64,000 bases of DNA from NCBI RefSeq assembly GCF_003815875.1, contig NZ_CP033924.1, forward strand, positions 2,976,001 to 3,040,000, given 5' to 3'. Source of the DNA: Chryseobacterium lactis (GTDB taxonomy: Bacteria; Bacteroidota; Bacteroidia; Flavobacteriales; Weeksellaceae). The notes beneath the pieces were generated by a model, which was not told where the DNA came from, searched no databases, and saw only the letters and a list, made by a program, of their open reading frames with translations. Shown piece by piece: positions 44,226 to 53,592 of this stretch. Within the stretch, counting starts at the first letter, position 1. Every line of letters starts with the position of its first letter. The position numbers and the translations under genes were made by a program.

Positions 44226-46979
44226 TTAAAAAGAAAAATTAAGGCCTAAAGAAAATCTTCTTGGGATAGGATAAATAGCTCCCGCATTTCCCGAATAAGG
44301 ATTGCCATCCCTCTTATCTGCATCAGAAGGGCCGACTTCCGGATCAACACCTGAAAACTTGGTAATAGTAAATAGATTTTCTCCCATTATATATAGACTT
44401 AAAGACCTTACATGTAGCTTTTCCGTCAAAGATTGAGGAAAATTATAACCCAGTCTCAAAGATCTCAGTTTCATATAGCTGGCATCTTCCAGATAACGTG
44501 AAGAAGGCTTATTGGTTAAAGTATTGTTGTTAAAAGTGGCTACAGGATGTGTTGCTACATCTCCTGGTTTTTCCCATCTGCTCCAGCCATTTTGTAGCAC
44601 CATTTGATTATAATACGGATAAGCACCATCTGAATCAAATAATTCCCTGTAAGAATTATAGATCTGTCCTCCCTGTGAGAAATAAATATTAGCGTTAAGA
44701 TAAAAATTATTGATACTAAGGTTGGTCGTGAAGGATCCATAATAATCCGGCGTGGCCGCACCTACGATCTGTAAGGTGGCCTGATTGTAATTCGTGGTAA
44801 TGCTTTTACTTCCGTCAGCGTTTACCACTTCCCATTGAGCTGCGCCGTTATCAGGGTTTACGCCCATCCATTTCCTCATATAGAAAGAAGTGACGTCATT
44901 GCCTACTATGGCCACCTGATTATTAGACAGCAGCTGGGTACTGTTATTTCTTGTTGAAAGAACCCTGTTTTTGTAGGTGCTTATATTAAAACCTACATCC
45001 CAGTTAACCGCTTTGGATTTAATCAATGCATAATTGAAATTGAATTCCCATCCTTCATTCTTTACATCTCCAACATTCAGGTATTGCCTGTCAACGCCTG
45101 TTAATGATGGAAGGGTGACCAATACCAACAGGTTTTTGGTTTTATTATTGAAATAATCAACATTGATGCTTAATCTGTTGTTAAAAGCTCTGATATCGGT
45201 ACCAATATTATTCTGGTAAATAGATTCCCAGGTCAGATCTTTATTGCCCAATTGATTCCATGTTGCCCCAATTTGTCCGTTATACACCTGGGTTAAAGCA
45301 TATAAATCCTGCCACCCATAATTGGGGCTTGGGGTATTTCCAACAAGGCCTCTGCTGGCTCTTAGCTTCCATTCGTTAATTTGCTTTACCTGGAAAAATT
45401 TTTCTTTATGAATATTCCATCCGGCACTGTATGAATAAAAAAGTCCATTTCTCTGGCTAAGACCAAATGCCGATGAAGACTCACTTCGTAAAGATCCCTG
45501 AACAAAATATTTTTTATCATATACATATTCGGCATTGAATAAGAATGCATTATAGGCTTTGTCATATTTTTTTCCTGATGGCTTTTGTCCTGTTGTAGCT
45601 CCGTTATCGAAGATTTCTGATCCCGGAACAATACCATAAACCCCTGCTTTGGATATTTTGTAGATTCGGTCCGTATATTCGTATGCTGCCAGGGCATTGA
45701 CATTGTGAACCCCAAAATCTTTATCAAATCTCAGCATCTGATTGAAAAATTTACTGATATCTTTAACATAAGATTCAGTCAGTCCGCCTTTAATACTCTC
45801 GCCTGCTATTGATCTTGGATCTGTATAAGACATGTCATCGTAATTTTTATAAGTGACATTATTTGTGGTAATAAATTTCAGATAATCTGTCAATTTAATT
45901 TCTGCGTCAAAATTTCCAATAAGGTCTAATTGGTTACTCTTGCTATAATTCCACTGCAGGTCATATAAATAATTAGCGTAGTCTCTTCCGTACCATGTTC
46001 CGTTAAAGGTATTGGGGTTTATTAAATTTCCTTCAGAGTTTCTTGGATTGTCCCAGGGCATATTGAGATACATTTCTTCAAGGGAGCCTTGTCTGTTTTT
46101 CCTTTCTGTATATGCTAAGCTTAGTTTGGGTCTTAAAATTAACCAGGGTCTTACTGTTTGTTCATGATTGATTCTGAAAGACAGTCTGTTATAATCGTAG
46201 CTTTTTACTGTTCCGCTTTCATCATAATAATTACCTGATATATAGGTTTTGGAATTTTGAGAACCTCCTCTGAAGTCTATGGTGTAGTTTTGTACGGCTC
46301 CTGTCTGCGTGCCGTCTTTCAGCCAGTTATAACCGGGATTTCTCAGTCCTCCGGGAATAGATGGAGCATTTTTAAGAGAGGTAAAGTAATCGTACAATTG
46401 AGTGCCATCCATCAGTTTAAAGCGCCCATTATTGAATGTATTGAAAGAGTTATTTACTGAAATATTAAGAGAGCCTTTACCTGAGGTTCCGGATTTTGTG
46501 AAGACCTGTACAATTCCGTTCGCTCCACGGGAACCATATAGAGCAGTGGAGGTGGCGTCCTTCAAAATGTTAATACTTTCAATCTGGTTGGGGTCAAGAT
46601 TGGGTACTCCATTCATCATAACGCCGTCTACTACCCATAAAGCCTGACTAGGACCATTAATCGTTGAGGTTCCTCTGATTTTTACACTTGCTGTGGATCC
46701 AGGATTGCCACCTCCAGGCAAAATTTGAGCGCCTGCCGCTTTTCCCTGTAAAAGACCTGCTACATCCGGGGTATTGGAGTCTTTTAGCTTTTTATCAGAA
46801 ATAACTGAAACGGCTGCTGTTAAGCTGGACCTCTTCTGGGCTTTGTATCCTACTATAACAATATCTTCAATCTTGTTTTCCTGAAGGGTATCTTTTTTTA
46901 CGGTAGTTTGAGCAGATAACACTCCGCATACTAAAAAGAAATACCCACCCGTCGTCAAACGGTTAGTTTTTTTATTCAT
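44226..46979 (-). CDS. SusC/RagA-family TonB-linked outer-membrane receptor
   Basis: A 917-aa TonB-dependent transporter. Signal peptide (LVCGVLSAQ), then almost at once a TonB box-like IEDIVIVGYKAQKRSSLTAA, plug domain (VAGLLQGKAAGAQILPGGGN, with DATSTALYGSRGANGIVQVF near residue 140) and a 22-strand barrel ending in RFSLGLNFSF. The carboxypeptidase-like N-domain found in most SusC proteins is missing. The first base after the stop leads into the SusD gene. A hairpin (47013-47041) lies upstream and no clear -7 box between it and the ATG, so initiation here is uncertain. Confidence 0.93.
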   Translation of the reverse strand: MNKKTNRLTTGGYFFLVCGVLSAQTTVKKDTLQENKIEDIVIVGYKAQKRSSLTAAVSVISDKKLKDSNTPDVAGLLQGKAAGAQILPGGGNPGSTASVKIRGTSTINGPSQALWVVDGVMMNGVPNLDPNQIESINILKDATSTALYGSRGANGIVQVFTKSGTSGKGSLNISVNNSFNTFNNGRFKLMDGTQLYDYFTSLKNAPSIPGGLRNPGYNWLKDGTQTGAVQNYTIDFRGGSQNSKTYISGNYYDESGTVKSYDYNRLSFRINHEQTVRPWLILRPKLSLAYTERKNRQGSLEEMYLNMPWDNPRNSEGNLINPNTFNGTWYGRDYANYLYDLQWNYSKSNQLDLIGNFDAEIKLTDYLKFITTNNVTYKNYDDMSYTDPRSIAGESIKGGLTESYVKDISKFFNQMLRFDKDFGVHNVNALAAYEYTDRIYKISKAGVYGIVPGSEIFDNGATTGQKPSGKKYDKAYNAFLFNAEYVYDKKYFVQGSLRSESSSAFGLSQRNGLFYSYSAGWNIHKEKFFQVKQINEWKLRASRGLVGNTPSPNYGWQDLYALTQVYNGQIGATWNQLGNKDLTWESIYQNNIGTDIRAFNNRLSINVDYFNNKTKNLLVLVTLPSLTGVDRQYLNVGDVKNEGWEFNFNYALIKSKAVNWDVGFNISTYKNRVLSTRNNSTQLLSNNQVAIVGNDVTSFYMRKWMGVNPDNGAAQWEVVNADGSKSITTNYNQATLQIVGAATPDYYGSFTTNLSINNFYLNANIYFSQGGQIYNSYRELFDSDGAYPYYNQMVLQNGWSRWEKPGDVATHPVATFNNNTLTNKPSSRYLEDASYMKLRSLRLGYNFPQSLTEKLHVRSLSLYIMGENLFTITKFSGVDPEVGPSDADKRDGNPYSGNAGAIYPIPRRFSLGLNFSF

Positions 46980-47229
46980 ACATAAGTGATTTGGTGACGC
47001 TCGCTAATGTACAAAAAAAACCACATCAATAGTAATGTGGTGTAAAAAATGATAATAATTTATAATATCATAATTCTCTTTGTTGATATGATATTTATTT
47101 TGTGAAAATATTTATTTTTAAGAAATGTGAATTTGTAATGAAATGGATTTATTTTCAGATACTTAGGACTAATTTTATGTGACCTGGATACAAATACAGC
47201 AAATCAAAAGACAAAAATATAAACTGTTT
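46980..47229. other. Intergenic region between the ZIP gene and susC
   Basis: About 250 bases with no gene. It holds one hairpin (47013-47041) and an A/T-rich stretch (47050-47150). I see no convincing TAnnTTTG promoter between the hairpin and the susC ATG. Confidence 0.5.
47013..47041 (-). terminator. Terminator of the ZIP gene, or hairpin in the susC leader
   Basis: ACCACAT and ATGTGGT pair over 7 bp around an 8-nt loop, with a run of eight T on the minus strand. It can end the ZIP/methyltransferase transcript. Because it lies 34 nt upstream of the susC ATG in the same direction, it might also control susC. Confidence 0.65.
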
Positions 47230-47955
47230 TTAATGATTGTGAGCAGAAGGATGAGTATGGAAAACATGCATTAAAAGAGCCAGTAAAACACCAACAATCA
47301 CCAATCCTATTTTCATCCAGTCAATATTGTGATTTTTATTGCTTTCAAAAATAATAACTGATGAAATATGAAGGAAAATACCTCCAACAATAGCCAGGAA
47401 ATAAGGCTGCAAATCCGGATTAAAGTAATTACCTAATAACATTCCCATCGGAGAAGCCAGGGCAAATAAAGCTACAATCAGTAAAGAAGGATAGGACGAA
47501 CTTTTGGAATCTTTCTTTCCATTGAATAAAAATGCTCCCAGAATAAATGAAATAGGCAGGTTATGAAATACAATTCCTAAAAGGTAAGGTGATATTTCAT
47601 GTTCTTCATTGGCCAAAGGAATTCCTTCGATAAAAGCATGAACAAATAATCCCACCATTAAAGCAACCGGCAGAATATTGTGTTCATTATGATGATGAAA
47701 GTGTCCGTGTTCAAAACCTTTGGTCAAAGCTTCCAGAATCATTTGTAAAAGAACCCCTGCGATCACAAAAATTCCCAGACTACTGCTTTCGCCGGAAGTG
47801 TAGACCTGAGGGAAAACTTCATTCAGGCAGATGGTGATCAGAAAACCGGCACTTAATATCAGTAGATTTTTAGCCAGCTTTTCTTTTTTACCAAAATGCT
47901 TTCCCAGAAAGACTCCGGAAATGACACTTAAAATCAGTAAAAGTACTGCTATCAT
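47230..47955 (-). CDS. ZIP-family metal transporter
   Basis: A 241-aa inner-membrane importer of zinc or related divalent metals, with about eight hydrophobic segments. A His-rich cytoplasmic loop (GFEHGHFHHHNEHN, about residues 80-95) precedes the conserved metal-binding HAFIEGIPLA (near 106) and FHNLPISFILGAF (near 131). The final residues (VFHTHPSAHNH) are His-rich too. Family and length fit ZupT/ZIP. It overlaps the upstream methyltransferase gene by one base (TAATG), so the two are coupled. No metal-sensing site was recognised. Confidence 0.93.
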   Translation of the reverse strand: MIAVLLLILSVISGVFLGKHFGKKEKLAKNLLILSAGFLITICLNEVFPQVYTSGESSSLGIFVIAGVLLQMILEALTKGFEHGHFHHHNEHNILPVALMVGLFVHAFIEGIPLANEEHEISPYLLGIVFHNLPISFILGAFLFNGKKDSKSSSYPSLLIVALFALASPMGMLLGNYFNPDLQPYFLAIVGGIFLHISSVIIFESNKNHNIDWMKIGLVIVGVLLALLMHVFHTHPSAHNH

Positions 47956-48680
47956 TATTTTTTCTTAAATAAATTGATACAACGTGGAGAAGTTTCTTTT
48001 GTAAACTCGTTCAGCTGATAATCTCCCCAGATTTTTATTCTTTCAAAACCGCATTCTGAGGCATAGGCATTAATGGCTTCTAACGTGTGGAGTTTTACTT
48101 TTTCGAAGAAATGAAAAGGTTTCCCGTCTGCTTCAAAGCGAATATCCTTAATAACATGCCTTCCTTCAATCTTTTTCAGAATTTTGAAATCGATGTCACC
48201 ACGGGTAATTATTGTTTCAGGAACCATGTTTTTTCTTACATATTCTTCATTCAGATAATCAAGGACAAAGAATCCTCCAGGTTTTAAAGCGTTGTAAACC
48301 GACTGAAAAACTTTTTTATCATCATTTTCATTGTCAAAATACCCGAAACTTGTGAATAAATTGAAAACGGCATCCATTGGATCTGCATCAATCGGGTTTC
48401 TCATGTCATGAACTTCAAAAATCAAAGTTTGATTTTCATATTGTTTATCAGATTCAATACTCTGTCTTGAAAGGTCAAGGCCTAGTACATCATACCCTAA
48501 TTTATTGAGAAAAACAGAGTGTCTTCCCTTACCACAGGCAAGATCTATGATTTTTGACTGAGGTGGAAGCTGAAGGTCCGCAGTCAGCTTTGTAATGAAG
48601 TTTTCAGCTTCAGTATAGTCTCTGTTGCTATACAATAAATGATAATAAGGGGTATCAAACCAAGATTCAAACCATTCCAT
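47955..48680 (-). CDS. Class I SAM-dependent methyltransferase
   Basis: A 241-aa cytoplasmic methyltransferase. SAM-binding motif I is IIDLACGKGRHSVFLNKLGY (residues about 43-62; D-x-G-x-G type). Motif II/III follows at EVHDMRNPI and DAVFNLFTSFGYFDNENDD. The N-terminus starts MEWFESWFDTPYYHLLYSNRD, a typical small family in Bacteroidota. The substrate is unknown. The -7 element TATTTTTG (48692-48685 minus) ends 5 nt before the ATG, so the message may be leaderless. It is coupled to the ZIP gene. Confidence 0.88.
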   Translation of the reverse strand: MEWFESWFDTPYYHLLYSNRDYTEAENFITKLTADLQLPPQSKIIDLACGKGRHSVFLNKLGYDVLGLDLSRQSIESDKQYENQTLIFEVHDMRNPIDADPMDAVFNLFTSFGYFDNENDDKKVFQSVYNALKPGGFFVLDYLNEEYVRKNMVPETIITRGDIDFKILKKIEGRHVIKDIRFEADGKPFHFFEKVKLHTLEAINAYASECGFERIKIWGDYQLNEFTKETSPRCINLFKKK

Positions 48681-48684
48681 AATG

Positions 48685-48692
48685 CAAAAATA
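48685..48692 (-). promoter_or_regulatory. -7 element abutting the methyltransferase ATG
   Basis: TATTTTTG on the minus strand, its last G 5 nt before the A of the ATG. A CAA/TTG at 48717-48715 (22-nt spacer) may act as the -33 element. Confidence 0.55.
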
Positions 48693-48817
48693 ACTAAATT
48701 TGTGCGGTTAAAAGCAAAGTATTTTACAACATTAAATGATTGAGAAATTCAATTGATCAATACGTTGGAGGGCTAATCTTTTAATTATTAAATATTTAAA
48801 TCTTTTAATTCTTAGTT

Positions 48818-49984
48818 ATGGATACAGAAAATTTACAAATACAGATAAAAACATTCTTCGGACTGGAGCAGATTCTGGCGGAAGAAATCAAGAAATTGGG
48901 TGGAAGAAATGTTGAAATTAAAAACAGGGCAGTCAATTGTGAAGGAGATCTTGGTTTTTTATACAAAATCAATTATTCTGCGAGAACGGCATTAAAAATT
49001 CTTGTTCCGATTCATGAGTTCAAGGCTTTTAATCAACATCAGTTTTATGACAGGTTGTTTAAGTTTGATTGGGCAGAATTCATGGATGTTGATCAGTCTT
49101 TCTCGATTGATGCTACTGTAAATTCTGAAACATTCAAACATTCTCAATTTGTTACGTTGAAAATGAAAGATGCGATCGTAGATTATTTTCAGGATAAGTT
49201 CAAAAGACGCCCGAATGTTGAAACGAGAAATCCTGATATCAAATTTCACCTTCATATCGACCGTGAATTGGTGATGATCTCAATGGATTCTTCCGGAGAT
49301 CCTTTATTCAAAAGGGGATACAGAAGGGAGCAAGGTGAGGCTCCGATCAATGAAGTTCTTGCCAGTGGTATGCTTCAGTTAGCAGGTTGGGACGGAAAAG
49401 GTAATTTTCTTGATCCGATGTGCGGTTCCGGTACGTTGTTAATCGAGGCGGCAATGATCGCGATGGATCTTCCGGCTCAGATTTTCAGAAATCGATTCGG
49501 ATTCCAGAACTGGAAAAATTATGATTCGGATTTGTTTTCAAAAATAAAAGAATTCAGAGTGAACAGAGTCAGACAGTTTGATGGGAAAATCGTTGGCTAT
49601 GATATTGATGCAAGAATGTTGAACGCTGCGAGAATGAATGTGGAAGCCGCAGAAATGGAAGATGTTATTGAGATTAAAAAACAAGACTTCTTTGAGTCTA
49701 AAAAAGAACTTTTCCCATTATTAATGGTATTCAACCCTCCATATGATGAGAGAATTTCAATTAATGATGATGACTTCTACAAAAAAATAGGCGATACTTT
49801 TAAAACACATTATCCAAATACCTTAGCATGGCTGATTTCATCAGACCTGGAAGCGGTAAAGAAAATCGGTTTGCGTCCTTCAAGAAAAATCAAACTATTC
49901 AATGGAAAGCTGGAAACAAGATTCTTACAGTATGAAATGTATGAGGGAACGAAGAAAGTACATAAACTAGAAGATAAAAAGTAG
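48818..49984 (+). CDS. THUMP-domain RNA N2-guanosine methyltransferase (RlmL/TrmN-like)
   Basis: A 388-aa RNA modification enzyme. An N-terminal ferredoxin-like/THUMP part (residues about 1-160) with FFGLEQILAEEIKKLGGRNV near 14 is followed by a Rossmann methyltransferase: SAM site FLDPMCGSGTLLIEAAMI near 200 and catalytic LMVFNPPYDERIS near 306 (NPPY motif of N2-guanine/N6-adenine methylases). It resembles the first half of E. coli RlmL, which methylates G2445 of 23S rRNA; the exact target here is inferred. It diverges from the class I methyltransferase gene. Confidence 0.9.
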   Translation: MDTENLQIQIKTFFGLEQILAEEIKKLGGRNVEIKNRAVNCEGDLGFLYKINYSARTALKILVPIHEFKAFNQHQFYDRLFKFDWAEFMDVDQSFSIDATVNSETFKHSQFVTLKMKDAIVDYFQDKFKRRPNVETRNPDIKFHLHIDRELVMISMDSSGDPLFKRGYRREQGEAPINEVLASGMLQLAGWDGKGNFLDPMCGSGTLLIEAAMIAMDLPAQIFRNRFGFQNWKNYDSDLFSKIKEFRVNRVRQFDGKIVGYDIDARMLNAARMNVEAAEMEDVIEIKKQDFFESKKELFPLLMVFNPPYDERISINDDDFYKKIGDTFKTHYPNTLAWLISSDLEAVKKIGLRPSRKIKLFNGKLETRFLQYEMYEGTKKVHKLEDKK

Positions 49985-50006
49985 AAACTAATTTACATTC
50001 AAACAG

Positions 50007-50435
50007 ATGTCCTGGAATTTTCTTGATGTTTTAGAAGGAGTCTTTGATGTTCTCGAATTATTTAGTTCAGGATCTGGTTCAAAATCAAGTTCGGAAAGAA
50101 AGAGTCTGAATTATGATGAGAGGGTTCAGAGCAAGGTAGTAGTAAGATCTAAATATTATACTGAAAAGATAAGTGCAGGATTTATTCTGGCTGCAATAGT
50201 TCTTTTTATTATTATTTTTAAGAATCCGTTGCGGGCAGAAAACTATGTGCAAACTTTAATTGTAGCTTCATTAATAGGAATAGCGATCTCTTTTGTAGTG
50301 TTTTTTGTTTTGCATGTATTTGAGTGTTTTTATTTTAAAAATATTTTTAAGTTACTACTTTTTAGTTGCTCAGTAATTGCATTCTTTATATCGTTTGTTT
50401 TGTGTATTTATTTTAAATCAGGAATATTTATCTGA
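50007..50435 (+). CDS. Small uncharacterised membrane protein
   Basis: A 142-aa protein not recognised. The N-terminal 55 residues are polar with a serine cluster (SSGSGSKSSSERKS). Three membrane helices follow (about 56-72, 83-103 and 112-140). It starts 22 nt after the THUMP methyltransferase gene and may be co-transcribed. Nothing suggests a function. Confidence 0.6.
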   Translation: MSWNFLDVLEGVFDVLELFSSGSGSKSSSERKSLNYDERVQSKVVVRSKYYTEKISAGFILAAIVLFIIIFKNPLRAENYVQTLIVASLIGIAISFVVFFVLHVFECFYFKNIFKLLLFSCSVIAFFISFVLCIYFKSGIFI

Positions 50436-50519
50436 TTAGACTAAGTTAATTTCTCCGAATAAGCTGTTAAACCATTTGTGGTTTCCTTCACGAATAAGTA
50501 ATTTTGAAAAATTTTCAAT

Positions 50520-51524
50520 TTGAAACCTAGTATTTCCATTATTGTTGCCATTTACAACCGAAAGGATGAACTTTTCGAGTTGCTGACCTCTCTTACCCAG
50601 CAGACAGATAAGGAGTTTGAGATGATGATCGTTGATGACGGTTCTGTTATCGATCTGAAGCCAACCATCAGGAATTTTGAAGGAATGCTAAATATTAAAT
50701 ATTTCAGGAAGGACAATTCCGGACCCGGGCTTACAAGAAATTATGGGGCAGCAAGAGCGGAAAATAACTGGCTGGTATTTGTAGACAGTGATGTGATTGT
50801 AGAGAAAGATTATATTCAAAATATTAAAAATGATATTCTGACAATCCCATGTGATGCGTTTGGTGGAGCAGATAAAGCTCATAAGGGTTTTAATCTGATG
50901 CAAAAAGCCATTTCGTATTCTATGACTTCTGTTTTTACTACCGGTGGAATTCGGGGAAGTAAGAAAGCGGTTTCAAAGTTTCAACCCAGAAGTTTTAATA
51001 TGGGCGTGAAAAAATCGGTTTTTGAAAAAGTGGGAGGATTTTCAGAGATGAGAATAGGAGAAGATCCTGATTTATCAATGACTCTTTGGGAAAATGGCTT
51101 TACAACTGCTTTTTTTGATGATATTGCAGTGTATCACAAACGTAGAGTAGATTTTGGTAAATTCTCAAAGCAGGTATATCAGTTTGGTTGCGCAAGGCCT
51201 ATTCTTAATCAGAGGCATCCGAATTACGTGAAAATTTCCTTTGCTTTTCCTACCTTATTCATGTTGGGATACATGATGGGCTTTTTAGAGTATTTTATGA
51301 TGGGAAGAGGAATTATCCTTACTTTTTATGGGTTGTATACCGTACTGGTATTTTTCCACGCATTATTGCTGACTAAAAATATAAGCATTGCAGGTATGGC
51401 GGTTATTTCCACCTATATTCAGATGTTTTCGTACGGATATGGATTTTTAAAATCTTGGATATTACTGAATGTCGCAAGGATGAAACCTGAAGAGGCTTTC
51501 CCAGATCATTATTATAAGAAATAA
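50520..51524 (+). CDS. Family 2 glycosyltransferase
   Basis: A 334-aa inverting glycosyltransferase. It begins with a TTG codon at 50520; the next ATG is inside the conserved GT-A core, so TTG is the only sensible start. Seen: ISIIVAIYNRKDELFELLTS (nucleotide-sugar fold), IVDDGSV near 39, the DxD-type VDSDVIV near 92, and GGFSEMRIGEDPDLSMTLWE near 170. Then about three membrane segments near the C-terminus (240-300). It should move a sugar to a lipid or protein in envelope synthesis; donor and acceptor cannot be told. Confidence 0.9.
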   Translation: MKPSISIIVAIYNRKDELFELLTSLTQQTDKEFEMMIVDDGSVIDLKPTIRNFEGMLNIKYFRKDNSGPGLTRNYGAARAENNWLVFVDSDVIVEKDYIQNIKNDILTIPCDAFGGADKAHKGFNLMQKAISYSMTSVFTTGGIRGSKKAVSKFQPRSFNMGVKKSVFEKVGGFSEMRIGEDPDLSMTLWENGFTTAFFDDIAVYHKRRVDFGKFSKQVYQFGCARPILNQRHPNYVKISFAFPTLFMLGYMMGFLEYFMMGRGIILTFYGLYTVLVFFHALLLTKNISIAGMAVISTYIQMFSYGYGFLKSWILLNVARMKPEEAFPDHYYKK

Positions 51525-51611
51525 AAAATACTGAAAGTAAAATATTGATAGGTTTTTGGCTAAAGCCTATTCCTGTTGAATTTAATTACACTTTAGCATT
51601 TTAAAATAAAA

Positions 51612-51637
51612 AAGGCTGTTCAAAAATGAACAGCCTT
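51612..51637 (-). terminator. Terminator of the gamma-lyase-like gene
   Basis: AAGGCTGTTCA, loop AAAA, TGAACAGCCTT, 11-bp perfect stem with T run on the minus strand. Confidence 0.85.
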
Positions 51638-51653
51638 ATCTGTACAATAAAAT

Positions 51654-52880
51654 TTAAGATATAGAAATGTTTTCATGGTTAAGAACGCCTGTTTTCAGCA
51701 TGCATTCTTTCATTTTTTGGTATGTTCGCTTAATGTCGTGATCAAGTCCTATAGAGAATCTGATCAATCCATCAGAAATACCTATGGCTTCACGTTCTTC
51801 TTCAGGAATTTCAGATGAGGTGGATTTTCCTGAGCATGAGAATAATGTTTTATAGAAACCTAAGCTTACTGCCAAATATCCAAGATTTTCTTCCTGCATC
51901 ATTTCCATCAGTTCATTTGCTTTTTCTGTAGTTCCCGCATCTAAAGTCAGCAGGCCTCCAAATCCATATTCTTCATGGAGCATACTTTTCATCAATTCAT
52001 GATTTTTGTGAGAAGGTAAACCAGGGTAGGATACTTTTAACCCGTCTTTTTCAAATCTTTCAGCAAGATACATAGCGTTGTGGCTATGCTGTTTTATTCT
52101 GATATGAAGTGTTCTCAGGTTTTTCAGAATACTTGAAGATCTCAGGCTGTCCATTGTAGGACCTAGAAGCATACAGGCTCCGGAATTCACATTTTTTGTA
52201 TCGTCGATAAATGCCTGTGAAGCACAATATACACCACCAACAGTATCACTGCTTCCATTGATGAATTTAGTTAAGCTGTGAATAACAACATCTGCTCCAA
52301 ATAGTGTTGGGGAAATTGAAAGTGGTGAAAAAGTATTATCAACAATCAGTTTTAAATTATGTTTTTTACAAATTTCCGACAGTCTTCTAAGGTCAGCCAC
52401 TTCAAGAAGCGGGTTGCTTACGCTTTCACAGTAGATTACTTTTGTATCGGGGGTAATTGCATTTTCAACAACATCAAAATTATTAATGTCAACAAATGTG
52501 GTTGCTACATTGAATTGAGGCAGAAAGTTTTTAAGGAAAGCATAGGTTCCTCCATAGATGGTTCTGCTTGATATGATGTGGTCTCCGCTTTTGCAGACCT
52601 GCATTAAAACAGAAGTGATGGCTCCCATTCCGGATGCGGTAACGTTGGCCGATTCTGTATTTTCCATTTTGGCCAATGCCTGTGCCAGATAAAGATTCAT
52701 GGGAGATGAATGTCTGGAGTATAAGTAACATCCCTCAGCATTTCCTTCAAAAGTGTCAAACATGGTCTTCGCTGAAAGGAAGGTGTAGGTAGAACTATCC
52801 GAAATAGAAGGATTTACTCCTCCGAATTCACCAAAATACTGAAGATCCTGGATTTCATTGGCTGCATTAAAATTTTCCAT
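51654..52880 (-). CDS. Cys/Met-metabolism PLP enzyme (methionine gamma-lyase-like)
   Basis: A 408-aa fold-type I PLP enzyme of the trans-sulfuration family. The cofactor lysine is K205 in HSLTKFINGSSDTVGG. Other signs are SGMGAITS near 84, SRTIYGGTYAF near 105 and KLIVDNTFSPL near 177. The family includes methionine gamma-lyase, cystathionine gamma-synthase and O-acetylhomoserine sulfhydrylase. The active-site Cys of classical methionine gamma-lyases near YG-x-T is Gly here. I favour a gamma-lyase because it is divergent from an Lrp-type regulator, as in several methionine catabolism loci. Either assignment needs enzyme data. Terminated by a strong hairpin. Confidence 0.8.
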   Translation of the reverse strand: MENFNAANEIQDLQYFGEFGGVNPSISDSSTYTFLSAKTMFDTFEGNAEGCYLYSRHSSPMNLYLAQALAKMENTESANVTASGMGAITSVLMQVCKSGDHIISSRTIYGGTYAFLKNFLPQFNVATTFVDINNFDVVENAITPDTKVIYCESVSNPLLEVADLRRLSEICKKHNLKLIVDNTFSPLSISPTLFGADVVIHSLTKFINGSSDTVGGVYCASQAFIDDTKNVNSGACMLLGPTMDSLRSSSILKNLRTLHIRIKQHSHNAMYLAERFEKDGLKVSYPGLPSHKNHELMKSMLHEEYGFGGLLTLDAGTTEKANELMEMMQEENLGYLAVSLGFYKTLFSCSGKSTSSEIPEEEREAIGISDGLIRFSIGLDHDIKRTYQKMKECMLKTGVLNHENISIS

Positions 52881-52936
52881 ATGAGTATGTTTTTATTTTA
52901 TCTGGCCAATTTGCGTTATTTTCCTAATAATTACAA

Positions 52937-52954
52937 TATAAATTTGAATTTATA
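52937..52954. promoter_or_regulatory. Palindrome in the lyase/Lrp divergent region
   Basis: TATAAATT, TG, AATTTATA: perfect 8-bp arms. It lies in the AT-rich 158-nt gap between the lyase gene and the lrp gene, fitting an Lrp/AsnC-type operator. No exact TAnnTTTG box is seen on either side. Confidence 0.5.
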
Positions 52955-53038
52955 GAATATAAAACTGTAAATTTTTGTTTATTTAGAAAAAATATTTGGT
53001 ATATTGTAGAATATTAATTTTTTACCAAAAAAATATCT

Positions 53039-53497
53039 ATGGAACTTGACGAAATTGATAAAAAACTGCTCTTGTTTCTGCAGGAGGATTGTAAGCAAAC
53101 CACCAAAGAGCTATCCGGAAAGCTTGGATTGTCGGTAACGGCAGTTTATGAGCGTGTTAAAAAACTGGAAAACTCCGGCGTTATTTCCAAATATGTAGCC
53201 TTATTGGATAAGAACAAAGTTGACCGTAATTTTATTGTGTTGTGTCATGTAAAATTAACCCAGCATAAAAAAGAATTTGTGTTGCAATTTGAAAAAGAAG
53301 TGATGAATCTTCAGGAAGTTACGGAATGTTTCCATGTAAGCGGAGATTATGATTATATCCTTAAAATCGGTGTAAGAAATATTGAAGATTACCGTAATTT
53401 TATGTTGACTAAACTCACCACATTGCAGCATATTGCCAGTACACACAGTTCTTTTATGATTTCCGAAGTGAAAAATACAACGGCAATAGTCCTGTAA
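53039..53497 (+). CDS. Lrp/AsnC-family transcriptional regulator
   Basis: A 152-aa regulator. An N-terminal winged helix (LDEIDKKLLLFLQEDCKQTT, then LSVTAVYERVKKLENSGVI, residues about 2-47) is followed by a RAM ligand-binding domain with CHVKLTQHK near 70 and ECFHVSGDYDYILKIG near 98. Such regulators sense amino acids and act as octamers. It is divergent from the gamma-lyase-like gene and probably controls it, sensing methionine, branched-chain amino acids or another amino acid. The stop codon is in the 5' arm of a terminator-like hairpin. Confidence 0.93.
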   Translation: MELDEIDKKLLLFLQEDCKQTTKELSGKLGLSVTAVYERVKKLENSGVISKYVALLDKNKVDRNFIVLCHVKLTQHKKEFVLQFEKEVMNLQEVTECFHVSGDYDYILKIGVRNIEDYRNFMLTKLTTLQHIASTHSSFMISEVKNTTAIVL

Positions 53498-53535
53498 ATT
53501 ATTTAAACACTATTTTACAAGACTATTGGTGATTT
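53484..53535 (+). terminator. Terminator-like hairpin at the end of lrp
   Basis: CAATAGTCCTGTAAA (53484-53498) and TTTACAAGACTATTG (53514-53528) pair over 14 of 15 bp around a 15-nt loop. A short T run (GATTTTTG) follows. It embeds the last codons of lrp. The loop is long for a terminator, so an operator or mRNA-stability role remains possible. Confidence 0.6.
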
Positions 53536-53592
53536 TTGTTACCTCATCAATGAAATAGCAGAGTCTTTTTGTGCTTGGAAATCCTGTATTTA

